Assembly: GCA_009617715.1 (NCBI GenBank)
Contig: VTFK01000043.1
Coordinates: 620,001 to 684,000, forward strand
Source: Plectrocnemia conspersa
Taxonomy: Eukaryota > Arthropoda > Insecta > Trichoptera > Polycentropodidae
Reading direction: 5' to 3'
DNA length: 64,000 bases
Both the position numbers and the translations under genes were made by a program. Positions 36,601-49,078 of the stretch are shown here, piece by piece. The notes under the pieces were generated by a model. It ran no database searches. It was not told the DNA's origin and saw only the letters and a list, made by a program, of their open reading frames with translations. Numbering within the stretch: position 1 is the first letter of the stretch; each line of letters starts with the position of its first letter.

Positions 36601-37627
36601 TGGTAACACTAAGTGCATTAAGCAATGAGCTAGTATTTTTGTATGTAAAATACTTATTTTATCTTTTTACGATCTTATAGTTTATTTAGTTATATATTAT
36701 ATGAGTTACTTAAATATTAAATAGTCTGAAAAATATATGTTATTCACTCTTCTTTTTTTTCTGGTTTTTGGAAATACTGAAATTCTAAAAACTTTTTTTT
36801 CAAATGTCGGTTTTTTATAAACCGTTACACATACTAATATAAATATTAGTAGTTCATATGCATGTTTAGGGTGTTTATTAATATTTTGAGTATTTGTCAA
36901 AACTCCAATAGAATTATAACTATTTTTTTTTTTAGAAAATGCTCTTAGCTCATTCATCGCACGCACCAATCTTGACATGGTGGGAAATCTTCGATTCTTA
37001 TGAACACCACACGTGTCACGGCGGAGTTATGTATAGCTAAAAGACAAATAAACATAGTGAATCACACCTTTGCCGCGTTCTCATGTAGTCGGATTTTTTT
37101 TCCAAGTCAAAGAATGTACTTAATTGGACATATATGCAAACCAGTCATCGTAAAATTCAATCAAGTAGTCCCAATACGCGGTACCTTGCCGAAACGTGGC
37201 CACTTAGCACGAGTGCGAGAAATTCGCCATCATTGATCTTGCGATTAAGAGGTGTTGAGATGTAAATTGATTCAAAAGAAAAAGATCGATGCTATTATTT
37301 TTTTTATATTTATTGTGTATTACAACAAATAGTAGCAGCTTGCAAAATTAAGCGTTGCTATGTTGCAAAAAACACAGTGCTACCTAAACAACAATGTTAT
37401 TTTTAAAATCACTATAACAAACCTAATTACAGCGCTTAAAAATATACTACAATATACTTTTCATAATGAAAGCACGAAAATCAAAACCACTGCTGTCTAT
37501 CACTGATTTTATTTTCGCGGAACTGTAACTAGAAACCAATCCAATAACAATTTTTAAGATTTGGCGAAAATGTGACATTGCATTGGCATTGAATAAATTG
37601 GCTCACACTTCAATTTTTTACTGTTTC
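30626..37627. other. Long noncoding stretch with several complex GC-richer blocks
   Basis: No host gene is supported. 33170-33260 (GCGCCGGCGCACC, AATGGCGCCGACCGGCGC) and 33405-33510 are CpG-rich islands in AT-rich DNA. 35060-35460 is a complex block that may be an enhancer, promoter or 5' exon. A coding-looking 78-codon frame at 36444 could be a transposon remnant but has no recognisable domain. Confidence 0.4.
34475..34498. repeat. (GT)12 microsatellite
   Basis: Twenty-four bases of uninterrupted GT. Confidence 0.97.
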
Positions 37628-37743
37628 CTACATTTTACAGATATCCCTAATCCCATTTGAAGTGAGGTGTATTTTAACTTCTTTCTCCTCCTCCTGAGAC
37701 GAGACCTCATCTGTAGCCAGCCTCGTGCTGTTGTTCGCTATGC

Positions 37744-37920
<177 letters not shown>

Positions 37921-37965
37921 TTGTTCGGTGGTCAGCTCTTAGCCATATTCCTCCACCAACTCTCG

Positions 37966-38024
37966 ATTCCCCTCCAGTCCATCGTTCTTGTATCATCTTT
38001 ATTCCCCTGCAGTCCATCGTTCTT
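37966..38024. repeat. Tandem duplication, 35-bp period
   Basis: A 24-base segment containing CCAGTCCATCGTTCTT at 37966-37989 recurs at 38001-38024 with one change. The period is not a multiple of three, which argues against the coding-looking - strand frame (38129-37932) being a working exon. Confidence 0.85.
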
Positions 38025-39590
38025 CCCAAATGACACAATTTCATCGACAATTGGCGGCTTCCGTTCATTAGCAAACTCGTCATCGCAATTATCTCTAAGC
38101 AGAATTAAGGGTTCGCTTGGTAACCCCACCCCATTCTTAATCGATGGTCTCCGAGAGTAAGATTTGTTCCTTCTGTCACTTCAAAGTACACTAAAATTGT
38201 GATTTGGAGTAAAGCTTTTTGAAGCTCGAAATTATCTTATGATCCATGGGTTGAAGCATGGCCTCCACTTCCAAAAGTGGGCCTCAGGGCATCTTCTTAC
38301 CGAAATGCCATATATTAAAAAAAATGTTTTTCTTAAATAAATAATAAGTATATACATATAAATATGTATAATGCAACAAATTTTAAAGAAAAAGAGTTGG
38401 CGTTATAGTGAAATATCAGAAGTGAAGAAATTTGTATGACTAAAAATTTAACTGCCGGTATAGCACCAGTAAAGACAACTACTGTGTAAATTGTAGCTAC
38501 CAGCTAAATATAATAAATAATGATTTAAATTAAAATACCAATTATAATTTATATAATTCTTTCGAGGTTTGTTTGCCGAATGGTCTGACTTGTTCAGCCA
38601 GTTAGACAATAGAAGAGCAAGAAATCGAGTGAAAGTTTGCCAATTTATTGTAATCGATCAGTGTCACATCCTTTAGGCAGAAAAGGCCACGTTAAATCTA
38701 TGTTAAGCTCGACCTCTTATCCATCCTATTGTTTTGCTTGCTTTGCATTGAACTTATCGTCTAATAATTACAAAGGCTAGTTTAAATAAGTAGTATTTGG
38801 CGCGAAGGCATTAGTAATTTTTAGCAAAGTGTAGAAAATGATTTAAAGATTATTTTGTGGAAATACCGAGCATATTTGCAACTTTCAAAATGCCAGTGGT
38901 GTGACTAAGTGGCAAATATTTTATGTAATTCAGACAAATAGGATAAGAGCCCAATTTAGGACTAAATGCATTATTATTTAGCTTCGCCTTAATCCATTAG
39001 TAAAAGTATAACTTCCAGGTGGCCAATGGTAGGCGAACATCTGAAAATGACAAAGAATACTTCCACAACACCCTTTAGTTGTAAGGAGTATTGTTTTGAA
39101 AAATCTCATGAAAAGACGATTTTTCATGTTGTTATAAATGATTGATTTTAAAATATACTACGTGGCTAATTGTGAGCAATCGTGTTCCTACATTATGTAT
39201 CATATTTTGTTACACCAACTTCTTTGATGTTTAAGCTTTCTTGAGGGTTATTGTTGGTAACTCCCACAATTCAGATAATATTTTTTTTTAATTTTGCAAT
39301 ATCTTATGATTTTTTATGGAAAATATATTTGCGGTATGTTAGATTCATAAGCTACTTATTTTTTATAAGTTATTATTACATTTGTAAACTCCATGGCAAG
39401 ATTGTGAATTATTATTTTTTTTCAAAAAAAAGTAATATTATCAATAAGTTTCGTGTGCTTTTTTAAGTAATCATTTGCAGCAAGAATGTGTTTACTACAT
39501 TCATGTTTTAACATTTGGCTCTGTGTATTTTAATGTAAAATAACATACGATGGATAAAAAATGTTTACATTACATTTTAATATTTGAGTA

Positions 39591-40513
39591 CAGGCGGCCC
39601 TCGACTTTCGCACATAATTGGTTCCTGAAAATGTGTGCGAATGTTGAATGTACGAAAGTCGAGGGAAGTAAAAAAAATTGAAATTGTGTGTGTTTTAAAA
39701 TATTTATTTATCAAGTAAATATAAGATGTTCAAGAGGCGTTTAAGAGACACGTTTAAGTGGGGTTTGCGGGTGTTTCCTTTGAAAAGTTATCAAGAGTTA
39801 ACGGTTTTCCACTATTCTTTTCCTTTTCTTCATATAGTATTTTATAACATGCTATGTTTTTATTGATCGCCCCACGCAATTGAGATATGCGTTCTCCGTT
39901 GGGATCACAATCTTCCATAATATTTAAAAATTTGTCAAGGTGCGTGAAGGCTTCATTCATATTTTTCATTGTTAAAGAGTTTTCCAAAATAAACCTGTCT
40001 CATCTACATTAAATATTTGTCTAGAGGAATATTCTACATCTTCAATAATTTTGGATAATTAGGAAATAAATTATTTTACAGCTTCTTTATCCGCATCAGC
40101 CGATTCTCCAGTATATTTAATATTATGAAAATAAAACCCCATTTTAAAATTGTAAAACCAACCGTTACTTGCTTTAAAAACCGTGTTAAAATATTTTTTT
40201 AATCTATCCTTCCAATCTTTGTGCAAATTAAGAGCTTTTGCTTGAATAATTGAAATACTCAGAGGGACATCTTTTGATGTTGGTCATCGATCTACGATGA
40301 CAAAGATTTTCCATTTCATCCATTTTTTTTTGCTGTGTTTTTTTGGAAACATATCATTAAAGATTGTGGAAATATATCTTTATTACGAACGTCCGATTGA
40401 AGCAAAAGATTCACCGCTATCAGAACGTTTTTCTTAAAAAAAATTTTTTTTTTTAAATGTGCGAAATAGCGAATTGTGCGAAAGTCGAACGTTCGAAAGT
40501 CGAGGGCCGCCTG
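39591..40513. mobile_element. Tigger/pogo-like DNA transposon, internally deleted (923 bp)
   Basis: The left end CAGGCGGCCCTCGACTTTCG is the exact reverse complement of the right end at 40494-40513. TA flanks both sides (39589-39590 and 40514-40515), the Tc1/mariner target duplication. A - strand transposase remnant fills the interior. The terminal repeats still match perfectly, so the copy is not very old. Confidence 0.93.
39754..40330 (-). pseudogene. Tigger/pogo transposase remnant
   Basis: Read right to left, pieces in different frames match a Tigger transposase: KALNLHKDWKDRLKKYF-type DNA-binding sequence, GWFYNFKMGFYFHNIK and YTGESADADKEA (HTH-CENPB region), then QIFNVDETGLFWK with the first catalytic Asp. 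After that the core is missing, and the sequence jumps to the C-terminus (NEAFTHLDKFLNIME, NKNIACYKILYEE, LTLDNFSKE), stopping at 39754. The two later catalytic residues fall in the deletion, and stops interrupt the rest, so it cannot be active. Confidence 0.85.
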
Positions 40514-40681
40514 TATACCGAAAATATATTTGCAGTAAATCATAAATACCCTTTATAAAAATTACTATTTAACATGAAATGTAATCTTTTTAATTGCAAA
40601 TTTGATTAAATAAATCTGTCAATTTCAATCAAAATAAAAGCATAGGTTTTATCATCCCGATATATAAAAAACACTTTCACT

Positions 40682-40783
40682 CACACTTGGGAGATTTCAT
40701 CTGGAGCTCCTCAGGAAAGCATTCTATGGCCTCTTCTCTCTTTATTTTATATACATATGTATAATAATGATGTTTCAATTTAG
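40682..40783 (+). pseudogene. Short LINE reverse transcriptase fragment
   Basis: The frame reads TWEISSGAPQESILWPLLSL then FYI, a decayed version of the SGVPQGSILGPLLF..YIND block of non-LTR reverse transcriptases, and stops at TAG. Only about 33 codons remain. Confidence 0.6.
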
Positions 40784-42240
40784 AAAAAAAAACACCATTA
40801 CCTCTAATATTTTCCGGGAAAAGGATGGAGGTAATATTTAAAGTCCCGTCATAAATAAACTATCACTATTTGAATATTTTTCAGATCTCAATTATATCTA
40901 ATAGTTTTCTGGTATGTTTAAATTCCACAAAACGATCATTATATTATAATACATTGTCTAACCGGGCTGAGATGACAATTAAAATGAACATATTATGTAT
41001 GGGCCCTGGTAATAATTTAACGTCAATTTCGATGTTGAATCACCGGCATTAGCTCGACCGGCCCATCAATATCTCAAACGGAACGTCTTCGGTAAAGAAA
41101 TTACCAAGTCAAATGGCATCCTCCGACGGAGACATCGCCCCGGGGGGCCCTCAAATCGGTCTCTTCTTCTTGCTTTCAGATTCCAGCGATCTATCGTCTT
41201 CTGGAATTGATTTTATCTCGGTTTGAAGATGTCGTGCCCCCCTCATTCTCGGTAGTTCGTTTTCAATTTTCAAAAAGTCACTATGAAAGTTAACTGATAC
41301 ATTAAAATTCGTACTGCAATAGTGCATCGGCATTCTTTTTGTGAATACATTGTTGATGTATGCGAGGCAGAAGCGGTACATGCGCGTAAGAATATTCGTT
41401 GTCTCGCTTGTTTATGTTGAAGCAGCAATGCTCATTTCAAGGTTTTTCGTCTGTGTCACATCCGGCTATTTCGGTCCATTTCGCACAAAATAACAGTAAC
41501 TTTTTGTCAACTCCTGCTGTACGAATGTATTAGCACGGCGTGCGTGTGCTTTGATAAAAAGTGGAAGCTGTGACGTTCACTGTTTTAGACCCTTCTCAAA
41601 ACCTCAAGATTCATCAACACACGCCAATTTATTATAGCATCTGTGATTGCACTGTATGTTTTATAAATATTACTGCGAATTTTTCATATAACTTTAATTT
41701 ATAAAAATTTGCAGACAATCCTCAAAAACCCAATCTTTAAAAATTATATTTTTAAGCCACATATGTAAATGAACAAGTTATGTTAAATTAAGCAAAACCA
41801 ATGTGTCGGACGTGAAATGAAATCACGATAAATATAAACTAGGAACACACGCGCGACATAAAATGTAAGAGACCGTATTAAAAGGTTTCCAAGTGAATGG
41901 AGCCGAAGCGGCCACAATAGAACAGTGGTCGGCGAAGAGTTATCATCTCTGTGGATCTTCCTTATGCATCAGTTAACTCGTTGGCTGATGAACAGCCGCA
42001 GCACAAGAAGACTCGATCTTTATCTCATGTTATGCGAGAACTGTTGCGGAGTTGCGGTCGTGTGCTCTCACAGCGCGTTTTGTTTTATTTATTGTACATC
42101 TCCCATATTCAGCATCCGAGCGAAGCGAATAATTGAGATATTTATCGAGTCTTTTGTGTCTTGGCGATGTTGTTATTAGGTTGTTGGGTTTATAAATGAT
42201 AAATGAATATCTTAAATTTGGTACGTCATGGCAGTAACAC

Positions 42241-42480
42241 GCGCGCTCGTCAATGCTTCACTCTATAATTATCGCCCCCCTTTGATTTGCATAATTAGTA
42301 TCTAAAAATTCGCACCGATCTAATTTGGCTCGGAATAATAAGTCCTATTTGTTTAATGAAACTATAATTAGAATTCTTATTTGCATGTACGTTTATAGAT
42401 ACTGTGCCGCACACATTGCTTCTCGGTCATTATCTTAACTCCAATCGACTGCCATGGCTGAATAATTAAGCGGCCTCGAG
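42241..42480. promoter_or_regulatory. Candidate enhancer with two POU octamers
   Basis: ATTTGCAT occurs at 42285-42292, directly followed by AATTA, and again at 42379-42386. TAATTA/TAATTAG homeodomain-type cores lie between and after. The block is more complex than the DNA around it. About five octamers are expected by chance over the whole window, so this is suggestive only. Confidence 0.25.
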
Positions 42481-43607
42481 GATATGTAGCAATAAATACA
42501 CGCAGTTTACATACACATATTCAGAAGCTGTAAAAAACATTTATCAGTTCCAGCTATTTATATTACAGTTTAAACCTCGTTAATTCGAAACCTAAGAAAA
42601 AATAGACTTTGCCAAATATCAATCAGCGTCAAAATCGTACTAAAAATTTTGATAAAAAATATTAGTACCATCTCTCTATTTATATTTCATGTGTAGTAAA
42701 CCTGAATAAAAATTTATGGGTATACCTTAGTGCTGTAGATCACTGCAACGCACATTTTAAAAGGTCTTACCTTTTTTTATTTTTTTTAAATTAAATTTGT
42801 GGCTATTTAAATTTCCATATATATGCAGTAAGTTATATATGTTTATAAAATAAACTATTACTAGCTTTTTCAGTGTCTATTTTGGTTGAAAAATCACACT
42901 CCTTCAGCTTCAAACCCCGAAAAGGTTATGGTAATTGTATAAAATCAGATATAATAATTACCTACAAATAAGTTTTAAAACCAAAAGACTTTTAATTCTG
43001 AAAATCATTGATATCTATATAATTAATTCTAAATTATTAGGTGTATTTTAATTAAATATCAATCGATGTCACTTTGTAGCTGGGACTGTTTTTTTTTAAT
43101 GATAGCGCATTTTTATAAATATGAATTCAAATCTGCTGCCGTAGCTCGAACCTGTGGCTTCTGGGCTACCAGCCATGACCGTATGAATTACGCTAAAATT
43201 TTTCGACATTTTATAATAGTTCTTTAAAGTAGCCGAAGCTTTAGCTGAATAGCAAATGAGACACAATAGGATCTAACTCCACCTCCAAAATCATATCCTT
43301 TGTAAAAGTTTGTTTGAAAAAGCCTACGTCCGTTCAATAAATACAAAATACATTTCTAACAATGCTTATTTAATGCGAGGTCATTATTATATATTTCTTA
43401 ATGGGTTTAAAAGCTCTGGAAGTTAGCCAAGGTTGGCCAAGGACAGAGTTCGGTTCTGCCCGCTCTAAAATCTCTCGAAAGTTGTCCGAGTGAGTAAAGT
43501 GGGGGTTATTCAGTTGACTTGGCCAGCTCCGAGCGCTTCCTAACATTGTCGGCATTATTTTTCGAGTCAAAGGGACCGAAGACGGAGCTGCTCTTTCGAG
43601 CGCGAGC

Positions 43608-43663
43608 GGTGAGATACTTCCCGTTTCGCTTTCTCGCGTGTTAAGTGACGAGAGTGAGAGAAA
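43608..43663. mobile_element. Foldback element, single arm
   Basis: GGTGAGATACTTCCCGTTTC then CTCGCGTGTTAAGTGACGAG matches the left arm of the element at 55274. No second arm lies nearby, so this is a truncated copy. Confidence 0.6.
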
Positions 43664-45569
43664 ATGATATGGTGCTTCGCAAACTGAGATAGAACGAGTA
43701 GCTCGGTTCAATTTCAGTATGCGCGTTGGCGTCCTATGGTCAACACGCATGTAGAGCGCTGCATCGTGGTCACGTAGTCAAGTTATAATACCACATGCTT
43801 ATCGGGGACTTCAACACTCTTACTGACATCTTTGAATATTTTAGGGCACCAAAAGGGATTAATTATATTTTTTAAGTATATTCCTCTAACAGATATCGTT
43901 ATTATATTTTTTTCATATAAAATTAAATATTAAAAAAATAATTAGTGGTACTTGATTTTGTTCAAAAAAATCGTTTCGATCATTCTTATGTATTTTCCTA
44001 GATCGGTTTATATAAATGTCACACCATAACGAATTCTTATTTAGAATCGATGGTGACAAATTCTAGAATAGTCACAGATGTGGTGCTCGTATTCTGAAGT
44101 ATCATTTTTATGCCTTATGGCATTTTGCAAAAGCCGACAAGGATTTTGCGTAAATTGAATATTTACGACCGAAAAGTTTTCATTGATATTGTACTGGTGA
44201 GTGTTCACACAAACTTTTTTAATTATCAGTAGCGTAATTTTAATAATATGACAATTTAAAAATTGCGATTATTTGCCACATTTTGGATCGCGCGCATATA
44301 TGCCGCACAGAGGCCGCCGTCCGGACGTCATTCACGGCAGAAATTTGCTCGAAGTCGTAGAATTCGGCCGACTTTAGTTGTAACTTCGCTTCGGACAACT
44401 TCCAGAGAGTGTAGTGCAGGCATTATGAAGAAAGAGGTTGTGATAATTGATGATATTCGAAAGTTTTCGTGGCTATTGTGCATTTCTGGGTGTTCTGTGG
44501 AACTCTAATATTTTATTATACAAACCATACTAATTTCATTGTTAAAACCCACATACAAATTTGAATTAGAACAGCTGGTTATTTACATTTCAAATTATGA
44601 CTTCCATTTTAATATAAACTGTTTTCTTTTGAGTGAGATTTAAGATTTATAATCAGGAGTTTATATAAAAATGATGATTTTGGACAAATTTAAAAAATAA
44701 CGAGTTATAGTAATTTTAGTATTATTCGTGTACGATCTAATACGATACAATATTATATGAGGCACTGTTAGTATTTATAGAAAACTTTTTTATTATATAA
44801 TAATAAACAGTAATCTGACAAATAACGTTGCATGTAAATTAAAATTATTAGCTCACCACAAATATTTTTTAATAATATTTTAAGAACGGAGGATGCAAAG
44901 TATATTTATTTTCTACTTTTATTTGTAAACTAAATGTTTTGATGCCTAGTAATCTATCTATATAAATATAGATATATAAATATTTTAATTTGTTTTTAAC
45001 TTTGTAAATATAAAATATTGTAATTTCAGGCTCTTATTTGATGGTTCTAAAAATAAAAATAATTATTATATATTGATTTCTTGTCATTAAAAATCATACA
45101 AAAAAATATTGAAATTAAAACAAGCAGCGATTTTAAAGAATATATCTCCTGTTTATAATTCACAGGATATTTAGGTTTACTTTAAACTATTCTTTCTACA
45201 AGCATAGAATTTATGCATTTTTCCGCCAGGGTAAAATCGTAAAAAATGTATATGTTACGCGTCTTGTTTTTCAAAGTAAGCGGATAATTTAAAACTTTGA
45301 AATAATTTTACGAGTTATTAATTATTTGAGTTGACTCATAAATTTCAGAAATAATAAGCAATGCGTCAGAGCTCACTGTTTGAGAGTTTGTAATGCTTTT
45401 AACAAATAGATATTTTACTTTGTAGTTAAGGCATCGAATACCTCCTTTTGAAAACTCGCTCTATTTTTGTCTCAACAATTAGTGCTTTCTGTTTATATTT
45501 GTGTGTAGTTTATGTAAGTTTGTATATATATGATTAGCTTTGTCATTGTGCAAATTAAAGTATGAATAT

Positions 45570-45607
45570 TTTTTATTGTTATAATAAGCTTATTATAACA
45601 ATAAAAA
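45570..45607. repeat. Perfect 38-bp palindrome
   Basis: Nineteen bases each side of AAG/CTT, with no loop. The composition is TTATTGTTATAATAAG and its complement, so part of the match is due to AT-richness. Confidence 0.95.
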
Positions 45608-46074
45608 GCGGCTTAATGAACTTATTTATTTTTTTGCGACTTTTTGCAAAAAATCAAACAAACCTCAAAACTTATTTTTTTATTGTGCGCTTTTTTCTGT
45701 TAATTGTAACGACAGTTTAAGATAATATGTCAAACTAAAATTTTCGCGTTATGCAACCAAATATTTTTTTAAAAGGCTCATAAGATACATTTAAAAAATA
45801 TGAATGCTTAGCTTTTGCTAGATGATGATTCAAAATTAAGTTGAAAATTAATAATAAAAAAATTAACGACAAAATTATACAAATATACAATCAGGTTTTA
45901 TATTTCTTAAGTAAAAATTTATTTCAATAGACGATTAAACGCATTATAAACCAATAAGCATAGTATTTATTTTTTGACTGTGGAATATAATGTAGATTTC
46001 AATCTACCCAAAATATTATTTAATAACTCAATTATTAATAATACATGCATTTTTCATAACACAAATATCTAACA

Positions 46075-46375
46075 GAGCGTGGAAATTGTTTGACAACCGC
46101 TAAAAAAATGTTTACATAATTTCACGACATTCGCCACGATTTAAATAAAATCTTAATTAATTTCCGTTAATCGAAAACGGTCGTAACACACTTCGGATAT
46201 CGGCCATAAACGACAGCCGTCGATTCGTTCGTAGCAAGATTTACAATCGAAGAAAAGACGCTCGTTAATTTACAGAGATTGTCGTTAATGACGTACGAAT
46301 AATAATATTTATCACTTCAAGCTCAGATTGTCTGAATATTCATTAGGATTTACGACATCACAAATTAGCGGTGTT
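46075..46375. promoter_or_regulatory. Candidate conserved noncoding block
   Basis: Complex sequence without an ORF, with several homeodomain-type cores (CTTAATTAATTTCCGTTAAT) and CG-rich words (CGAAAACGG, CGACAGCCG). It stands out from the flanking AT-rich DNA. Function is a guess. Confidence 0.2.
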
Positions 46376-47687
46376 ACATGAAAGATATTAATTTATTACA
46401 ATGTATACACATTTTCAAACCATTTTTCGTGTGTATTTTGGATTCGGATACACAAATGCGTATATTACGTCTAATTTATTTGTTTTATTTACATAACACT
46501 TGGTGAGATATGAAAATGATATATATGCTGTATACATATTCATATATTTTGTAATAACAAACAATAAATAGGTGGGAAAGTGGCGTCATGGCAAAGCTAA
46601 AGAAAGTGCACGTTTACTATAAACATTATTGTTTATTAGTAATCGTTAAATGCGTGAAATATTATATATTATAGAAATGTAACTACTAAAATCAATATCA
46701 TTATCTGTTTCTAGCTCTTTGCTATTTTATTAAATTAATACTCAATTGATCAATTTGATTCATATTTTTTTTTATTCACAAATGTGTCATAATAAATCAA
46801 TATAATAAAACAAAAATTCAGTAATTCGTAGTCAAATAGTACTATAGCAATAAATTCATTTAAACTTAATATGATTTGGAGATAGTTGAAGATAAAATAT
46901 ACACATAGTGTTAGCTCTATATTTAATAGAAACAAATAAAAACACATTTATTCAAGAGTGAATGCTAATAGAAAGTTACTGTTGATTTAAAATAAAGAAC
47001 ATACATTACATTACGTAACAGTTATGACTAACTTGTTTATACAATTGAAATCAAATACTAAAAATACATCACTGTCTTACCTTTCATATATATATATATT
47101 GTAAGTAACAAATAAAATCAAACCATTTGTTACTACTTTTAAATGTTTATGCAAATGGCAAAAATACAGTTGACTATATTTGCCATAACACAGTCAGTTC
47201 AAGAGCTATCCATTTCATAATTGAGAAAGAGATGGCACGTTTGGGTTTACGCCCCTACTATTAGCTCTAAAGCACACAATACGAATATACGTTCGATATA
47301 CTTAACATTATTCCCATTGATTAATAAATATACGAAATATAGTAATGATTTTATTTTCTATAAATTTGTTCAAAATATATAAACAAAAGTAATAATAATA
47401 AGTATATCTAACGTATATCCGTATCGTATTTCTTTTGGTTTCGAGTTCAAAAAAACTAACATATGGGCCGTGTGTATCCACTTTTATACCCATTTTTTGC
47501 TGCAACTCACCCACTTTTGCTGCAACGTACAATTGCGACGAACTGTATTGGCTATATTTTCGTCCTATTTATCAAGTATGTTTGGTATTGCGTCTGACCG
47601 TTGCATTTTTGGAATAATTATTGGAAATATTACACAGCGTTAATAATTTGGAATATTGCACGAACCATCTAATAGCACATTTATCCC

Positions 47688-49078
47688 AAGATGTTATTCA
47701 AGCATATTACTTCTCAAAACATAATATGTGAACAACAATCGGGATTCAGAGAAAAGCATTCCACTGAAACTGCATTACAAGTAGTGATAAATGATTGGCT
47801 GTTGGCTAAGGATACAAACAAAATCATTGGAGCAGTTTTCTTGGATTTCAAGAGAGCCTTCGAAACAATAGACAGAAAAATAATGTTAAAGAAATTGAGA
47901 GTATAGGTATAAGTGATATAGTTTTAAGATGGTTTAATAATTATTTTATAAAAGAAAACAAAAAAATTAAAATAAATAATGTATATTCTGAAGAGAAATT
48001 AGTGTCTTATGGAGTACCACAAGGGTCTAAATTGGGACCATTGTTATTTGTTTTGTATATTAATGATATAGTTAATAACGTGAAAAAAATGTAAAATTCA
48101 TCTATTTGCGGATGACACATTAATGTATTGCATAGGTGATAACATTAAAGAAATTGTAAATAATTTAAATAATGAATTAAGTATATTAGAAATATGGTTA
48201 AAGAATAATGTACTTAAATTAAATGAGAATAAAACTAAATGTATGTTTATTAATTATAAAAAAATGTGTTAGATAATAGTACCAAAATAGTAATAAATAA
48301 CTCTAGTATAGAAATAGTGGATAATATAAAATATTTAGGAGTAATTGTTGATACAAAATTAAATTTTAAAGAACATTGTAATTATATATTAAAAAAAATT
48401 AGTAGAAAAATAGGTTTATTATCTAGATTAAGAAATATATTAGGTATAAATACAAAAAAAAAATTTACAATAGTATAATATTGCCCCATTTTAATTATTG
48501 TGCAACACTATTAAATATGTTAAATAAATTAGATAAACAAATGTTGCAAAAATTACAAAATAGGGCAATGAGAGTAATCTTAAATAAAAATAGATTAACT
48601 AATTGTAAAAGTATGATTGATAGATTAGAATGGTTGAATGTTTAAGAAATATTGAGTATGAATGTTTTAGTATTTATATATAAGTTAGAAAATAATATGT
48701 TACCAGAAAGTATTTAATAAGAAATAAAGATGTACATAAATATAATACTAGAAATAGAGAAAATTTAAAGATAATTAAGTATAAGAAAACGAGTACGGCT
48801 AGGGGAATTATGTACGGAGGTTTTGATTTATATAATAGTCTTCAAGAGAAATCGAAACAGTAAAAAATATAACGGGTTTCATAAATGGAATAAAAAAAAA
48901 CACCTTCGTACATATAGAAATACATTATAATATTAAGACTTTATTATTGTATATTTTTATTTTTTCTTTCTGTTATGTATTTTTTATATATTTTTATATA
49001 TGTTTACTAAATTTGTTAGATGTAAAGATTAGCTATTAAGCTAAATAAATTAATAAAATAAAATAATAATAAATAAGT
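47688..49078 (+). pseudogene. Non-LTR retrotransposon, 5'-truncated, frameshifted
   Basis: Reverse transcriptase blocks appear in order over three frames: EQQSGFREKHSTETALQ, FLDFKRAFETIDRKI, SYGVPQGSKLGPLLFVLYI then NDI, an intact FADDT (48105-48119), WLKNNVLKLNENKTKCMF and YLGVIVD. The order is that of CR1/Jockey-like LINEs. Frame changes lie near 47903, 48090 and 48262, each at A-rich runs or single-base steps. The 3' end is an A/T-rich tail of AATAAA-like units (49042-49077). The endonuclease and ORF1 are missing. Few other stops occur before about 48640, so this is the youngest LINE copy in the window. Confidence 0.9.

Larger units (their letters stand above)
40786..47655. other. Noncoding stretch with complex blocks
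   Basis: No gene is supported. Less AT-rich, complex blocks lie at 41080-41420, 41870-42140, 42241-42480, 43430-43760, 44263-44420 and 46075-46375. A foldback element arm (43608-43663) and a 38-bp palindrome (45570-45607) lie inside. ORFs of 60-126 codons here have no recognisable domains. Confidence 0.4.

Noticed and set aside
43115..43190. Possible tRNA-derived SINE on the - strand (GGTTCGAG box)
   Set aside because: The A-box match is poor, the spacing to the B box is too short, and no cloverleaf can be formed.
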